Part shown: positions 24,573-36,914 of the stretch, piece by piece | How positions within the stretch are numbered: position 1 is the first letter of the stretch | Layout: each line of letters begins with the position of its first letter | NCBI GenBank assembly: GCA_017961685.1 | Contig: JAGCWW010000016.1 | Coordinates: 42,367 to 106,366 of the forward strand | Direction of reading: 5' to 3' | Length of the DNA stretch: 64,000 nucleotides | Source of the DNA: Acholeplasmatales bacterium | Lineage (GTDB): Bacteria > Bacillota_I > Bacilli_A > Acholeplasmatales > JAEDCM01 | Notes under the pieces: generated by a model | The model's database searches: none | Seen by the model: the letters and a program-made list of their open reading frames with translations, nothing else | What the model was told of the DNA's origin: nothing | Program-made: the position numbers and the translations under genes

Positions 24573-25819
24573 AAAAAAGGTTTGTAATAGGAACTCTTAT
24601 AATTTTATTTATTGTTGAATTAACAATATGTATTTTAGCCATTAATAGAGTAAGTTCAGTTAAACAAGATACAATTACTATTAATAGAATTATTAGAACA
24701 GTAGAAGAAAATTATGGTGATGAATCTAAATATTTAGATGATTTAGAATATACCATAATAGATAATGAAGGTACAATTATATATAAATCAGATTCGGCAA
24801 GATCAAATTCAATTAATGATGCGATTAAGAATAACGATGTAATCTTAGATGTTACTATAGATGAAACAATAATAGGAAAAATATTAATAGAAAATACAAC
24901 AAATAAACTTTTAAACAATACAAAGAGCTATATTATTGTTGTTATTGTCGTAATTTCTTCTATACAATGTTTAGTATTAATTAGTTATTTTTATCATATG
25001 AATAAAGTCTTAATTAAGCCATTTAATGATTTAAGTAGTTTTGCCCAAAGAGTTGCTCAAGGTAACTTAGATATTCCACTTAGCATGGATAGAAAGCATG
25101 TATTTGGTTCTTTTACCGAATCATTTGATTTAATGCGTAGTGAGCTTAAAAAAGCAAGAATTGCGGAAAAAAAGGCTAATGATGATAAAAAAGAAATCAT
25201 TGCCAAGTTAAGTCATGATATTAAAACACCTATTGCATCTATTAAATCAACTAGTGAAATAGGATATGAAATAAGTAAAGATGAAAAATGTAAAAACTAT
25301 TTTAATCAAATTAATGTTAAATCAGATCAAATTAAAGTATTAGTTGATAACTTATTTAATTCATCTATTAGTGAAATAACAGAAATAGATGTTAATCCAT
25401 CTAATTATAATTCTGATATTTTATATACCTTAATTAAGAATGCTGATTATTTAAATAAATTAAATGATTTTACAGTTCCTAATTGTAATATATATATAGA
25501 TAAAATGCGTATGCAACAAACTTTAGATAATATATTTACTAATTCATATAAATATGCAAATACAAATATGGAAGTAAGTATAAATATAGAAGATGAATTT
25601 TTAATAATAGATATTAAGGATTTTGGTCCTGGTGTTTTAGATGAAGAAATTAATTTATTAAAAGAAAAATATAAAAGAGGTTCTAATGTAAAAGATGAAG
25701 ATGGTGCCGGCTTAGGGTTACACTTATCAAATTATTTTATGGATAAGATGAATGGAAAGTTAGAATTATATAATAATAAACCTGGTTTTGGCGTAAAAAT
25801 ATACATTCGTTCGATTTAA
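24569..25819 (+). CDS. Sensor histidine kinase (HAMP, HisKA, HATPase)
   Basis: 416 residues. Membrane helix 5-27, an external domain of about 90 residues, second helix about 120-142, HAMP linker (PFNDLSSFAQRVAQGNLDIPL), HisKA box KLSHDIKTPIASIKS with H216, N-box FTNSYKYANTNM, G1 KDFGPGVLD and G2 GAGLGLHLS. Partner of the preceding regulator. The sizeable external domain sets it apart from classic BceS-type intramembrane sensors. Confidence 0.93.
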   Translation: MKKRFVIGTLIILFIVELTICILAINRVSSVKQDTITINRIIRTVEENYGDESKYLDDLEYTIIDNEGTIIYKSDSARSNSINDAIKNNDVILDVTIDETIIGKILIENTTNKLLNNTKSYIIVVIVVISSIQCLVLISYFYHMNKVLIKPFNDLSSFAQRVAQGNLDIPLSMDRKHVFGSFTESFDLMRSELKKARIAEKKANDDKKEIIAKLSHDIKTPIASIKSTSEIGYEISKDEKCKNYFNQINVKSDQIKVLVDNLFNSSISEITEIDVNPSNYNSDILYTLIKNADYLNKLNDFTVPNCNIYIDKMRMQQTLDNIFTNSYKYANTNMEVSINIEDEFLIIDIKDFGPGVLDEEINLLKEKYKRGSNVKDEDGAGLGLHLSNYFMDKMNGKLELYNNKPGFGVKIYIRSI

Positions 25820-25855
25820 GAATTATTTAAGAATTAATTAAAGATGGTTAAGAAA
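25815..25855 (+). repeat. Four phased direct repeats before the ABC exporter
   Basis: TTTAAGAAT (25815), TTTAAGAAT (25826), ATTAAAGAT (25837), GTTAAGAAA (25847): spacing 11, 11 and 10 bases. Two tandem dimer sites for an OmpR-type activator fit. They end 8 bases before a TATTAT -10 (25864-25869) that has no standard -35. Confidence 0.7.
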
Positions 25856-25892
25856 TAAAAGTGTATTATGGAGTTGTAAGGAGTTGAAGAAT

Positions 25893-26648
25893 ATGAAAAA
25901 TATTATTAAAACAGAAAAATTATGTAAATCATTTTCTAATAATGGATTACAACAACATGTACTTAAAAATTTAGATTTAGAAATTTATGAAGGAGATTTC
26001 ACAATTATCATGGGTGCTAGTGGTGCTGGTAAATCAACATTACTTTATTCACTTTCTGGAATGGATAAGCCAACTCTTGGTAAGATCAATTTTAATGGTA
26101 GTGAAATCACAGATATGTCTATTGATGAACTTGCATACTTTAGAAGAACAAACTGTGGATTTGTTTTCCAACAAACATACTTAATTGATTCAATGAGCGT
26201 ACTTGATAATGTATTAGTATCAGGACTACTAGTAAATAAAAATAAAAAAGAAGTAGTTGCTAAAGCTAAAGAATTATTAAAGAGCGTTGATATTAATGAA
26301 GAATTATGGAACAAATTCCCAAGTCAACTTTCTGGTGGTGAAGCACAAAGAGTTGGTATTGCTAGATCATTAATTAACTCACCAAAGCTAGTTTTTGCTG
26401 ATGAACCTACAGGAGCTTTGAACTCAAAAACTGGTAAGGATGTACTTGATACTTTAACTAATTGTAATAATAATGGTCAATCAATAGTAATGGTTACACA
26501 TGATATGTCTAGTGCTAGAAGAGGTAATAGAATAATCTACTTAAAGGACGGCGAAATCGCTGGAGTATGCGATTTAGGCAAATATGTATCAGGTGATAAG
26601 GAACGTCATCAAAAGCTAAGAGATTTCTTAAATATGATGGGGTGGTAA
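25893..26648 (+). CDS. ABC transporter ATP-binding protein (MacB/LolD type)
   Basis: 251 residues. Walker A GASGAGKST (about 41-49), Q-loop FVFQQTYLI, signature LSGGEAQR, Walker B LVFADEPT and H-loop VTHDM. The GALNSKTG stretch after Walker B is typical of the LolD/MacB/BceA family that works with FtsX-type permeases. ATG 25893 with AAGGAG at 25878-25883. The permease gene begins 2 bases after the stop. Confidence 0.93.
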   Translation: MKNIIKTEKLCKSFSNNGLQQHVLKNLDLEIYEGDFTIIMGASGAGKSTLLYSLSGMDKPTLGKINFNGSEITDMSIDELAYFRRTNCGFVFQQTYLIDSMSVLDNVLVSGLLVNKNKKEVVAKAKELLKSVDINEELWNKFPSQLSGGEAQRVGIARSLINSPKLVFADEPTGALNSKTGKDVLDTLTNCNNNGQSIVMVTHDMSSARRGNRIIYLKDGEIAGVCDLGKYVSGDKERHQKLRDFLNMMGW

Positions 26649-26649
26649 T

Positions 26650-29001
26650 ATGAAGAGTTTATTACTAGCAAAGTCAAACATAAGAAAGAATAAAGGATTA
26701 TCTATTTGTATCCTTCTATTAATCACTATAGCTTCTATGTTTATTTGCTTATCATTCATTTTATCAAATGATTATTCTAAAAATGCAAATAAAGAAGCTA
26801 AAAGATTAAATACAAGTAATGGATATATTTATACTTGTTCAGATGCGAAAAATGTAGATAAAGCATATATCGATAGCATAATGAATATAGATGAAGTAGA
26901 AAGCTATGAATATACAGATATATTAAGCTATCAAACAGATGTAGAATTTAACGGAGGAAAGGTAACGCCATATGTGTTTTTTGGTAATAGTTCTATTTTT
27001 AGTAAGGAGATCGGCAAAACAGAAATATTAAAAGAAGATACATCAATTACAGAAAACTATATTTATCTACCTAACCATATTCATACTGGAGGTAAATTTA
27101 ATATAGGAGATACTTATACTATTCAGTATCCAAAAGAATCTTATACATTTACTATTAGAGGATATATTCATAATATTGATGCTGGTAGTTATAATATGAA
27201 TTTATATTTATTTGTTGTTAGTGATGAAATGTATAATCAAATATTAGCTGATAACCCAGATACAAAAGGTTTCATGGTTAATATTAATTATAAAGATGGC
27301 GTTGATATTGATATTACAAATTCAAGATTTGAAAACAAGATCTTCGTTGAAACAGGAGCACTTATTGGAAGTCATTCACTTACTATGACAATAAGTAGCC
27401 GTACATTCATTTCAATGATCTTCTTCGTATCATTCTTACTTACAGCAATAGTAGTAATATTAATTGTCTTATTAATGATATTCAATAACATATCAAATTA
27501 TGTAAAAGAAAATATGAAGAGCCTTGGAGCTTTAAAAGCTATGGGTTATACTTCAAAAGATTTAAGAAGAAGCTTACTTGTTCAATTTGGATTAATTACA
27601 GCAATTTCCCTAATTCTTGGCGTAATACTTGGACACTTATTTATGAACATTATTACTCCAATGCTAGTAGCTCAATCAGGTATTCCTTATTGTACAGGAT
27701 TTAGTTTATTTGCAACAATTTTAACAGTTGTAATTATCCCAGTATTTGTAGTATTAATTACTATTTTCTCAAGTAGAAAATTAAAGAAAATTGAACCAAT
27801 TGTAGCTTTAAGAGATGGTGTAGCAAATCATTCATTTAAGAAAAATCACGCACCACTTGATAAGTCAAGAATGGGCTTAAATATGGGATTATCTTTAAAG
27901 AACACATTTAAGAATTTAAAACAAAACATTATTAGTTTTGTAGTAGTAATGTTTTTGAGTTTCTTAATGATTATCGCATTTATAATGTTCCAAAACTTTA
28001 GTGTTAAACCTAAATTAAGTCTACTTACTAGTGAATTATGTAATGGTGTAGTAGCTGTAGATTCATCTATTAGAGATGAAGTATATCAAAAGTTAGAAAA
28101 TACAGAAAATGTAAAACCAAATACTATTAGAGTAGTTACAGGCACAACTATTTATGATGAAAATTATTTAGGATTCTATACTATGGCAATTGATGATACA
28201 ACTAGATATGACAATACAGATTGTGTATATACAGGAAGCCTACCAATGCATCATAATGAAATAGTAATTTCAGGAAAATATGCTAAAAAGTATGGATATA
28301 AAAAAGGCGATACTATTAAAATGATATTTGGAGATCAAGAATATAAATATCTAATTACTGGATTTATGCAATCAACTAATAATGAAGGTAGAGAAGCTAT
28401 CATGACAGAAGAAGCATTTGCTCACCTTTATGATATTGAAAAGATTAATATGGCTTCTATCTGGTTTGATACAGAAAAAGATGGCCAAGCTAGACCTATT
28501 ATTGATGAATTAAAAGCAGAATACGGTGATAAGATTAGTGCTACAATTGTATTTGATGAAATCATTAAGAGTCAAATCGGAACATTCGTTGGAATTGCTA
28601 ACTTAATGTTAATCATTATTGCAGTTATCACTGCAGCCGTAATTATTTTAGTATTATACTTATTAATGAAAACAATTATATTCGATAGAAGATATGAATA
28701 TGGTATTCTAAAAGCTATTGGCTTTAAATCAAAAGATTTAATTATCCAAAATGTATTATCATTCTTACCTACAATCATTATCGGTACTGTAATAGGAACA
28801 GTTATATCAAGTGTTATTGCAGCTCCATATATTGGATTAATGATGAGAAGCTTTGGTATAATGAAGTGCACAATGGATCTACCATTCTACTATCCAATTT
28901 TAACAGTAGTATTCATCGTAGTACTAGCAATAGCTTCCGCAATATTAATGAGCTTAAAGATCAGAAAAGTAGAACCATATAAATTATTAATTGGTGAATA
29001 A
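26650..29001 (+). CDS. FtsX-like ABC permease with two FtsX domains
   Basis: 783 residues. N-terminal helix at about 17-38, an external domain to about 240, then three helices of the first FtsX domain (MIFFVSFLLTAIVVILIVLL; the cytoplasmic loop has the LGALKAMGYTSKDL coupling motif), a second N-terminal-type helix at about 425, a second external domain, and a second FtsX domain with GILKAIGFKSKDL. Duplicated coupling motifs confirm two FtsX domains. Mechanotransmission-type exporters of this class move peptides, lipids or antibiotics. Works with the ATPase upstream; regulated by the adjacent two-component system. Confidence 0.92.
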   Translation: MKSLLLAKSNIRKNKGLSICILLLITIASMFICLSFILSNDYSKNANKEAKRLNTSNGYIYTCSDAKNVDKAYIDSIMNIDEVESYEYTDILSYQTDVEFNGGKVTPYVFFGNSSIFSKEIGKTEILKEDTSITENYIYLPNHIHTGGKFNIGDTYTIQYPKESYTFTIRGYIHNIDAGSYNMNLYLFVVSDEMYNQILADNPDTKGFMVNINYKDGVDIDITNSRFENKIFVETGALIGSHSLTMTISSRTFISMIFFVSFLLTAIVVILIVLLMIFNNISNYVKENMKSLGALKAMGYTSKDLRRSLLVQFGLITAISLILGVILGHLFMNIITPMLVAQSGIPYCTGFSLFATILTVVIIPVFVVLITIFSSRKLKKIEPIVALRDGVANHSFKKNHAPLDKSRMGLNMGLSLKNTFKNLKQNIISFVVVMFLSFLMIIAFIMFQNFSVKPKLSLLTSELCNGVVAVDSSIRDEVYQKLENTENVKPNTIRVVTGTTIYDENYLGFYTMAIDDTTRYDNTDCVYTGSLPMHHNEIVISGKYAKKYGYKKGDTIKMIFGDQEYKYLITGFMQSTNNEGREAIMTEEAFAHLYDIEKINMASIWFDTEKDGQARPIIDELKAEYGDKISATIVFDEIIKSQIGTFVGIANLMLIIIAVITAAVIILVLYLLMKTIIFDRRYEYGILKAIGFKSKDLIIQNVLSFLPTIIIGTVIGTVISSVIAAPYIGLMMRSFGIMKCTMDLPFYYPILTVVFIVVLAIASAILMSLKIRKVEPYKLLIGE

Positions 29002-29028
29002 AAAACAGCACAATCGTGCTGTTTTCTT
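29002..29028. terminator. Bidirectional terminator
   Basis: Perfect AAAACAGCAC/GTGCTGTTTT stem with AATC loop between convergent genes. Confidence 0.88.
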
Positions 29029-29987
29029 TATATCTCTTTTAGTCTCTTTTCTAAGTATTCTGGTAATTCCTCAATAATTTTATACTTAGATATAGATATA
29101 TATTTATTAATGCTTTTTAGAGTGGTTTTAGCTGTATAATTATCACTATCTTTGCATAGTATTAAACCAATTGTTTCATTATCTATATCACTTTTTTCTA
29201 AATCATCAATCGCATTAACGTAAAATAATAATTGTCCTAAATCTGAGGGATGAAATTTTCCTAATTTAACTTCAATCACGATATATGAATGTATTTTAAT
29301 ATGATACATTAATAAATCAATATAAAATTCCTCACTTGATGGAGTTTTTAGTTTATATTCTTTACCAACTAAAGAAAAACCATTTCCTAATTCTTGTAAG
29401 AATTTAATTATGTTATCTATCATTTGATTCTTTAAATCTTTTTCTGTTTTTATTTTCTCTTTATCCAAAAAGTCAAAAACATAAGTATCTTTAAATAATT
29501 CTTTAGTTAAATCGTCTTTTTTTATGAAAGTAGATGTAGTAGGAGTTATTAAACTGCGTTCATAAGCTTTTAGTTCAAATTGGTTCAAAACCATGTTTCT
29601 ACTCCAACCAAATTTATGCGTTTCATTAATATACCATAACATTTCTTCATGAGTTTTAGATTTATGTGTAATCTCTACTAATGTGTACCAAGGAATTTCT
29701 CTCGCAGGTTGCGAGAACAATTCTTCATAAGTATATTCGTTTGCTATTTGAGACATCCTATAAAGGTTTTGCATAGAATATCCCTTTCCATATTCTTTTA
29801 AATCGTTAGATAGTTTTTCTATATATTTACTACCCCAGGATTTTCTTTTGTTTATGATTACACCTATCTCATAATAAGTCATTATCATAGAACTATTAAC
29901 AATAACCATTGTCTTATTTTGGTTTTCTCTAATCGTTTCTTTAATCTTGTTTAAATCAAATAAATAATCTTTATCAATTAACTCCAT
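29028..29987 (-). CDS. DUF1016/YhcG-type PD-(D/E)XK nuclease family protein
   Basis: 319 residues. N-terminal DUF1016 helical domain (SSMIMTYYEIGVIINKRK, then YSMQNLYRMSQIANEY) and C-terminal PD-(D/E)XK nuclease-like fold: FYIDLLMYH supplies the Asp and YIVIEVKLGKFHPSDLGQL the E-x-K active-site pair. Family members are thought to be mobile-element or type I restriction-associated nucleases, but none of those genes is adjacent. ATG 29987 is preferred over GTG 29996 because the GTG lies inside the GAGGTG ribosome site. Stand-alone gene, probably mobile. Confidence 0.88.
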   Translation of the reverse strand: MELIDKDYLFDLNKIKETIRENQNKTMVIVNSSMIMTYYEIGVIINKRKSWGSKYIEKLSNDLKEYGKGYSMQNLYRMSQIANEYTYEELFSQPAREIPWYTLVEITHKSKTHEEMLWYINETHKFGWSRNMVLNQFELKAYERSLITPTTSTFIKKDDLTKELFKDTYVFDFLDKEKIKTEKDLKNQMIDNIIKFLQELGNGFSLVGKEYKLKTPSSEEFYIDLLMYHIKIHSYIVIEVKLGKFHPSDLGQLLFYVNAIDDLEKSDIDNETIGLILCKDSDNYTAKTTLKSINKYISISKYKIIEELPEYLEKRLKEI

Positions 29988-30132
29988 ATTGTTCACCTCT
30001 AATATATAATACGGAAATAACTTGACTTTTTACTAACAATTTAAAAAATATTAATTATTTTTTGAAAAATTTATAAATCACTTTTAAAAAATAATTTATT
30101 AATTTATAATAAATGTGTTAGGAGGTTTTATA
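29988..30132. promoter_or_regulatory. Divergent AT-rich intergenic region
   Basis: 145 bases. Plus strand -10 TATAAT at 30105-30110 (TTTTAA about 17 bases upstream is a weak -35). An AT-only inverted repeat AAAAAATA-N5-TATTTTTT lies near 30044-30064. Minus-strand -10 candidates are near 30003-30010. AGGAGG at 30120-30125 serves the ABC gene. Confidence 0.45.
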
Positions 30133-31086
30133 ATGATTAAATTTGAAAATGTAAGTTTATCATATGATGGTTTAACTGATGTTATTACAGATTTAAATTT
30201 AGAGATTAATGATAACGAATTATTAGTCATTGTTGGGCCTTCTGGATGTGGTAAATCTAGTTTAGTTGGAATGCTATCAGGATTAATTAAACCAACTAGT
30301 GGAAGCATCTATTTTGATGATAAAAAAATTAATGATGTAGAGCCATACAATAGAGGAATTTCCTTTATGCAACAGAAAGCTCAACCATATCCAATCTTTA
30401 ATGTTTTTGATAATATTGCTTTTGGTTTAAAGGTAAAAAAAATGGATAAAGAATTAATAAAAACAAAAGTAGAAGAAATTGCCGAAATGCTTTCTATTAA
30501 GCCATATTTAAACCGTATGCCTAATGAATTATCAGGTGGTGAAAGACAAAGATTAAACTTAGCAAGAGCTTTAGTTTTAGATAATAAAATAGTTATCCTT
30601 GATGAACCACTTTCAAGCATAGATGTTAAGCTAAAACAAGATATGAGACTTGACATAAAGAAACTTCATAAATTTAAAAATAACACTATGATTTATATAA
30701 CTCATGATCATGAGGAAGCAATGAGTTTAGCCGATAGAATTGTTTTAATGAATAAGGGCAAAATAATTCAAATAGGTAGTCCTAAAGAATTATATGATAA
30801 TCCAAAAGATATGTTTGTTGCGGATTTCATAGGTAAGATGAACTTCATTGAAAGTGATTCAGAAATCATTGGTTTTAGGGAAGAAGATGTAAGTTTAGAT
30901 GGAGACTTATTAGTAGATATTATTGATAGTGAATTACTTGGAAGTAAAAAGAAAGTATTTGCAAAACTTGATAGTCAACAAATAAGATTTATTGTTGATA
31001 ATAATGTTGAACTTAAATCACAAGAAAAAATAAAAATAAATAAGAAATACATTTTTGATAAAGAAACAAAATTTAGAAAGGATTAG
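30133..31086 (+). CDS. Sugar-importer ABC ATPase (MsmX/UgpC/MalK-like)
   Basis: 317 residues. Walker A GPSGCGKSS, Q-loop SFMQQKAQPYP, signature LSGGERQR, Walker B IVILDEPLSSID, H-loop ITHDHEEAMSLADR. After residue 230 a C-terminal OB-type regulatory region follows (ADFIGKMNFIE then GFREEDV), as in carbohydrate-importer ATPases, though shorter than MalK (about 370). No permease or binding protein is adjacent, so it may serve several sugar importers, as MsmX does in Bacillus (inference). Confidence 0.85.
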   Translation: MIKFENVSLSYDGLTDVITDLNLEINDNELLVIVGPSGCGKSSLVGMLSGLIKPTSGSIYFDDKKINDVEPYNRGISFMQQKAQPYPIFNVFDNIAFGLKVKKMDKELIKTKVEEIAEMLSIKPYLNRMPNELSGGERQRLNLARALVLDNKIVILDEPLSSIDVKLKQDMRLDIKKLHKFKNNTMIYITHDHEEAMSLADRIVLMNKGKIIQIGSPKELYDNPKDMFVADFIGKMNFIESDSEIIGFREEDVSLDGDLLVDIIDSELLGSKKKVFAKLDSQQIRFIVDNNVELKSQEKIKINKKYIFDKETKFRKD

Positions 31087-31118
31087 GACTGCTTTAAAAA
31101 AAAGCGGTCCTTTTTTAT
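31085..31118 (+). terminator. Terminator after the sugar ATPase gene
   Basis: AGGACTGCTTT/AAAGCGGTCCT stem (one G-T pair) followed by T7; overlaps the upstream stop codon. Confidence 0.85.
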
Positions 31119-31125
31119 CAAATTT

Positions 31126-31497
31126 ATGAATTATATAACTAAAATAGAAGGAATAAGGTTTATAAATAAACTCTTACATGAAAAAATAAGAGATTTTAAA
31201 TCTTATAATAAAATTGTTAAAGAAAAATTTAAAATTTATACAAATGTTCCTATTTTTATAGACGAATCAATTATTTTACTTCCTATTAAAAGATTTAATT
31301 CTTATGACTGTATTTGGATAAATTATGTAGAGATTAAGACATTTATTTCATCAGGTAGTAAAACCTTAATAAAGTTTAATGATGGTTCAATTAAGGCATT
31401 TGATGTTCCTATAAAAAAACTAGAAAGGATTATACAAAATGCCTTAATTATAAAAGAATATTTTAAGAATTTAAGTACTGAAAGCGTAAACACTTAA
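31126..31497 (+). CDS. Short ComK-like protein
   Basis: 123 residues. VPIFIDESIILLPIKR, then DCIWINYVEIKTF, then IKFNDGSIKAFDVPIKKLERIIQNALIIKEYF match the order and spacing of the central ComK region (PPIMVDPSNQIFLFPT, CGWISHVHVKEF, VTFSNGKTMELP in Bacillus ComK). It lacks the first ~70 residues of ComK and its C-terminal tail. ComK is the master activator of competence; whether this short form binds DNA is unknown. No ribosome site precedes the ATG, which lies 8 bases after the upstream terminator, and the frame is closed just upstream. Expression may depend on read-through or be low. Identification from memory of the sequence. Confidence 0.6.
   Translation: MNYITKIEGIRFINKLLHEKIRDFKSYNKIVKEKFKIYTNVPIFIDESIILLPIKRFNSYDCIWINYVEIKTFISSGSKTLIKFNDGSIKAFDVPIKKLERIIQNALIIKEYFKNLSTESVNT
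31479..31492 (+). promoter_or_regulatory. cre-like site upstream of pgk
   Basis: TGAAAGCGTAAACA fits the CcpA consensus TGWAARCGYTWNCW at 13 of 14 positions. It lies in the last codons of the ComK-like gene, about 45 bases before the TATAAT (31538-31543) of pgk, inside a TTTAAGT/ACTTAAA inverted repeat. Confidence 0.4.
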
Positions 31498-31581
31498 AAA
31501 TTAAAATTTTTATATAGAAATAGATTTAGATAAATGATATAATTTTTTATGGAATAAAAAAGAAATTGGAGGACTTTATTC

Positions 31582-32787
31582 ATGAAAAAAATTGTTTCAG
31601 ATTTAAATGTTAAAGGAAAGAAAGTTTTAATTCGTGTTGACTTCAATGTCCCTATGAAAAACGGAGTCATCACTGATGATACACGTGTTAGAGCAGCACT
31701 ACCTACTATTAAGTATGTAATTGACAATGGTGGTAAGGCAATCGTATTCTCTCACCTTGGAAGAGTAAAAGCTGTTGAAGATATCGCAAAAAATGATATC
31801 ACACCAGTTGCTAAGAGATTAGAAGAATTAATTGGTAAACCAGTTAAATTCGTTAACGCTACAAGAGGTGCTGAACTAGAAGCTGCTGCAGCTAACTTAA
31901 AAGAAGGAGAAATCCTAATGTTCCAAAATACTCGTTATGAGGATTTTGATGCAACAACAAACACAGAAACTAAGAAAGAATCAAAAAACAACGCTGAACT
32001 TGGTGCTTACTGGGCAAGTTTAGGAGAGGTATTCGTAAACGATGCATTTGGTACAGCTCATAGAGCAGCTGCATCAAACGTTGGTATTGCTTCTAACGTT
32101 AAAGAAACTGCTGCTGGATTCCTACTAGCAAAAGAAATCGAATTCATCGGTGGAGCTGTTGATAATCCAGTTAGACCTTATGTAGCTATCCTTGGTGGAG
32201 CTAAGGTTTCTGATAAGATTGGTGTTATTGAAGCTTTATTAGATAAGGCTGACAAAGTACTAATCGGTGGAGCTATGATGTTCACATTCTTAAAGGCTCA
32301 AGGTTATAACATTGGTGCTTCTCGTTGTGAAGATGATAAATTAGATTTAGCTAAAGAATTACTAGCTAAGGGTAAAGGAAAATTAATTTTACCAGTTGAT
32401 GCTGTATGTAATAAAGCATTCGAAGATACAAAAGGTACTGTAAAGACTATTGATAAGTTTGATGCAGATGATATGGGTCTAGATGTTGGTCCAGCTACAC
32501 TAGATTTATTCAAGAAAGAATTAACTGGAGCTAAGACAGTTGTATGGAATGGACCTATGGGTGTATTCGAAATGAAGAACTATGCTGCTGGTACAATCGG
32601 TGTATGTGAATTATTAGCTAACTTAAGTGGAGCTAAGACAATCATCGGTGGTGGAGATTCAGCTGCTGCTGCAGAACAACTTGGATATGCTTCTAAGATG
32701 AGCCACATCTCTACAGGTGGTGGAGCATCTCTAGAATACTTAGAAGGAAAAGAACTACCAGGCATCGCTTGTGTAGATGACAAATAA
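31582..32787 (+). CDS. pgk: Phosphoglycerate kinase
   Basis: 401 residues, normal length. Converts 1,3-bisphosphoglycerate and ADP to 3-phosphoglycerate and [28 protein letters not shown] is the N-terminal substrate signature; FSHLGR and RAAASN follow; [11 protein letters not shown] and the nucleotide region GPMGVFE and GGGDSAAA are intact. GGAGG ribosome site. TATAAT at 31538-31543. Codon use is the most strongly biased in the window, as expected for a glycolytic gene. tpiA follows after 19 bases. Confidence 0.97.
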   Translation: MKKIVSDLNVKGKKVLIRVDFNVPMKNGVITDDTRVRAALPTIKYVIDNGGKAIVFSHLGRVKAVEDIAKNDITPVAKRLEELIGKPVKFVNATRGAELEAAAANLKEGEILMFQNTRYEDFDATTNTETKKESKNNAELGAYWASLGEVFVNDAFGTAHRAAASNVGIASNVKETAAGFLLAKEIEFIGGAVDNPVRPYVAILGGAKVSDKIGVIEALLDKADKVLIGGAMMFTFLKAQGYNIGASRCEDDKLDLAKELLAKGKGKLILPVDAVCNKAFEDTKGTVKTIDKFDADDMGLDVGPATLDLFKKELTGAKTVVWNGPMGVFEMKNYAAGTIGVCELLANLSGAKTIIGGGDSAAAAEQLGYASKMSHISTGGGASLEYLEGKELPGIACVDDK

Positions 32788-32806
32788 TTTAAGGAGTATA
32801 TAAAAA

Positions 32807-33562
32807 ATGAGAAAGAATATTATTATTGCAAACTGGAAAATGTATAAGACTAGAGAAGAAGCACTTGATTTTATCTATTCAGTAAGTCAAGCAGTTCCTT
32901 CAAAAGATTTAGTTGAATCAGTTGTATGTGCACCTGCTATTATGCTTAGAGATCTTGTTAAAAGACAAGGAGATAATGTAAGAATCGGTGCTGAAAATAT
33001 GTACTATGAAGAAGAAGGAGCTTTCACTGGTGAAATTTCTCCAAAGATGCTTACTTCTACAAATGTTGAATTTGTTATCTTAGGACATTCAGAAAGAAGA
33101 ATGATCTTCAAAGAAGATGATGCTCTAATCAACAAGAAAGTATTATCTGCATTAGAACATGGTTTAAAGCCAATTCTATGCTGCGGTGAAACTTTAACTG
33201 AAATGGAAGAAGGAAAAGTTGAAGAAGTATTAACTAAACAACTTACTGAAGGATTAAAGAGCGTTAAGAAAGAAGATTTAACAAAGATTGTTATCGGATA
33301 TGAACCAGTATGGGCTATCGGTACAGGTAAATCTGCTACAGCTGAAATTGCACAATCTAGATGCAAATTCTGTAGAGACGTAATCGCTGGACTATTCGGT
33401 GCTGAAGCTGAAAAAATCAGAATCGTTTATGGTGGAAGTGTTAAACCAGAAAACATCGCTGATTTCTTAAAGCAACCAGATGTTGATGGTGGATTAATTG
33501 GTTCTGCATCATTAAATCCACAAAAGTATCTAGCAATGGTTGAAGCTGGAATTCAAAAATAA
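32807..33562 (+). CDS. tpiA: Triosephosphate isomerase
   Basis: 251 residues. Interconverts glyceraldehyde 3-phosphate and dihydroxyacetone phosphate. IIANWKMYK gives the catalytic Lys, LGHSERR carries H94, GYEPVWAIGTGKSAT carries E166 and the mobile loop, and YGGSVKPEN plus GGLIGSASL bind phosphate. AAGGAG ribosome site. Operon partner of pgk. Confidence 0.97.
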   Translation: MRKNIIIANWKMYKTREEALDFIYSVSQAVPSKDLVESVVCAPAIMLRDLVKRQGDNVRIGAENMYYEEEGAFTGEISPKMLTSTNVEFVILGHSERRMIFKEDDALINKKVLSALEHGLKPILCCGETLTEMEEGKVEEVLTKQLTEGLKSVKKEDLTKIVIGYEPVWAIGTGKSATAEIAQSRCKFCRDVIAGLFGAEAEKIRIVYGGSVKPENIADFLKQPDVDGGLIGSASLNPQKYLAMVEAGIQK

Positions 33563-33566
33563 TTAG

Positions 33567-33617
33567 ACTCAAAATACAACAAATAACTATGCTCATTTTG
33601 AGTGTAGTTATTTTTTG
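33567..33617 (+). terminator. Terminator with overlapping alternative hairpins after tpiA
   Basis: Stem A: ACTCAAAAT (33567-33575) with ATTTTGAGT (33595-33603). Stem B: AAATAACTA (33581-33589) with TAGTTATTT (33605-33613), followed by T. Both are perfect 9-bp stems and they interleave, so only one can form fully at a time. Stem B ends in the T-tract and is the terminator. Confidence 0.7.
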
Positions 33618-33641
33618 TTATGTGTAGAAAGGAAGATAATA

Positions 33642-36913
<3,272 letters not shown>

Positions 36914-36914
36914 A

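Noticed and set aside
24566..24575. TGA read as tryptophan (Mycoplasma-type code)
   Set aside because: Genes at 23892, 48841 and 54983 end at TGA with overlapping starts of the next gene, and Trp residues are encoded by TGG.
25815..25855. CRISPR-like array from the 9-mers every 11 bases
   Set aside because: Unit and spacing are far too short; fits transcription factor sites.
33567..33617. H-type pseudoknot after tpiA
   Set aside because: The single base joining the two 3' arms is too short to span a 9-bp stem; alternative hairpins are more likely.
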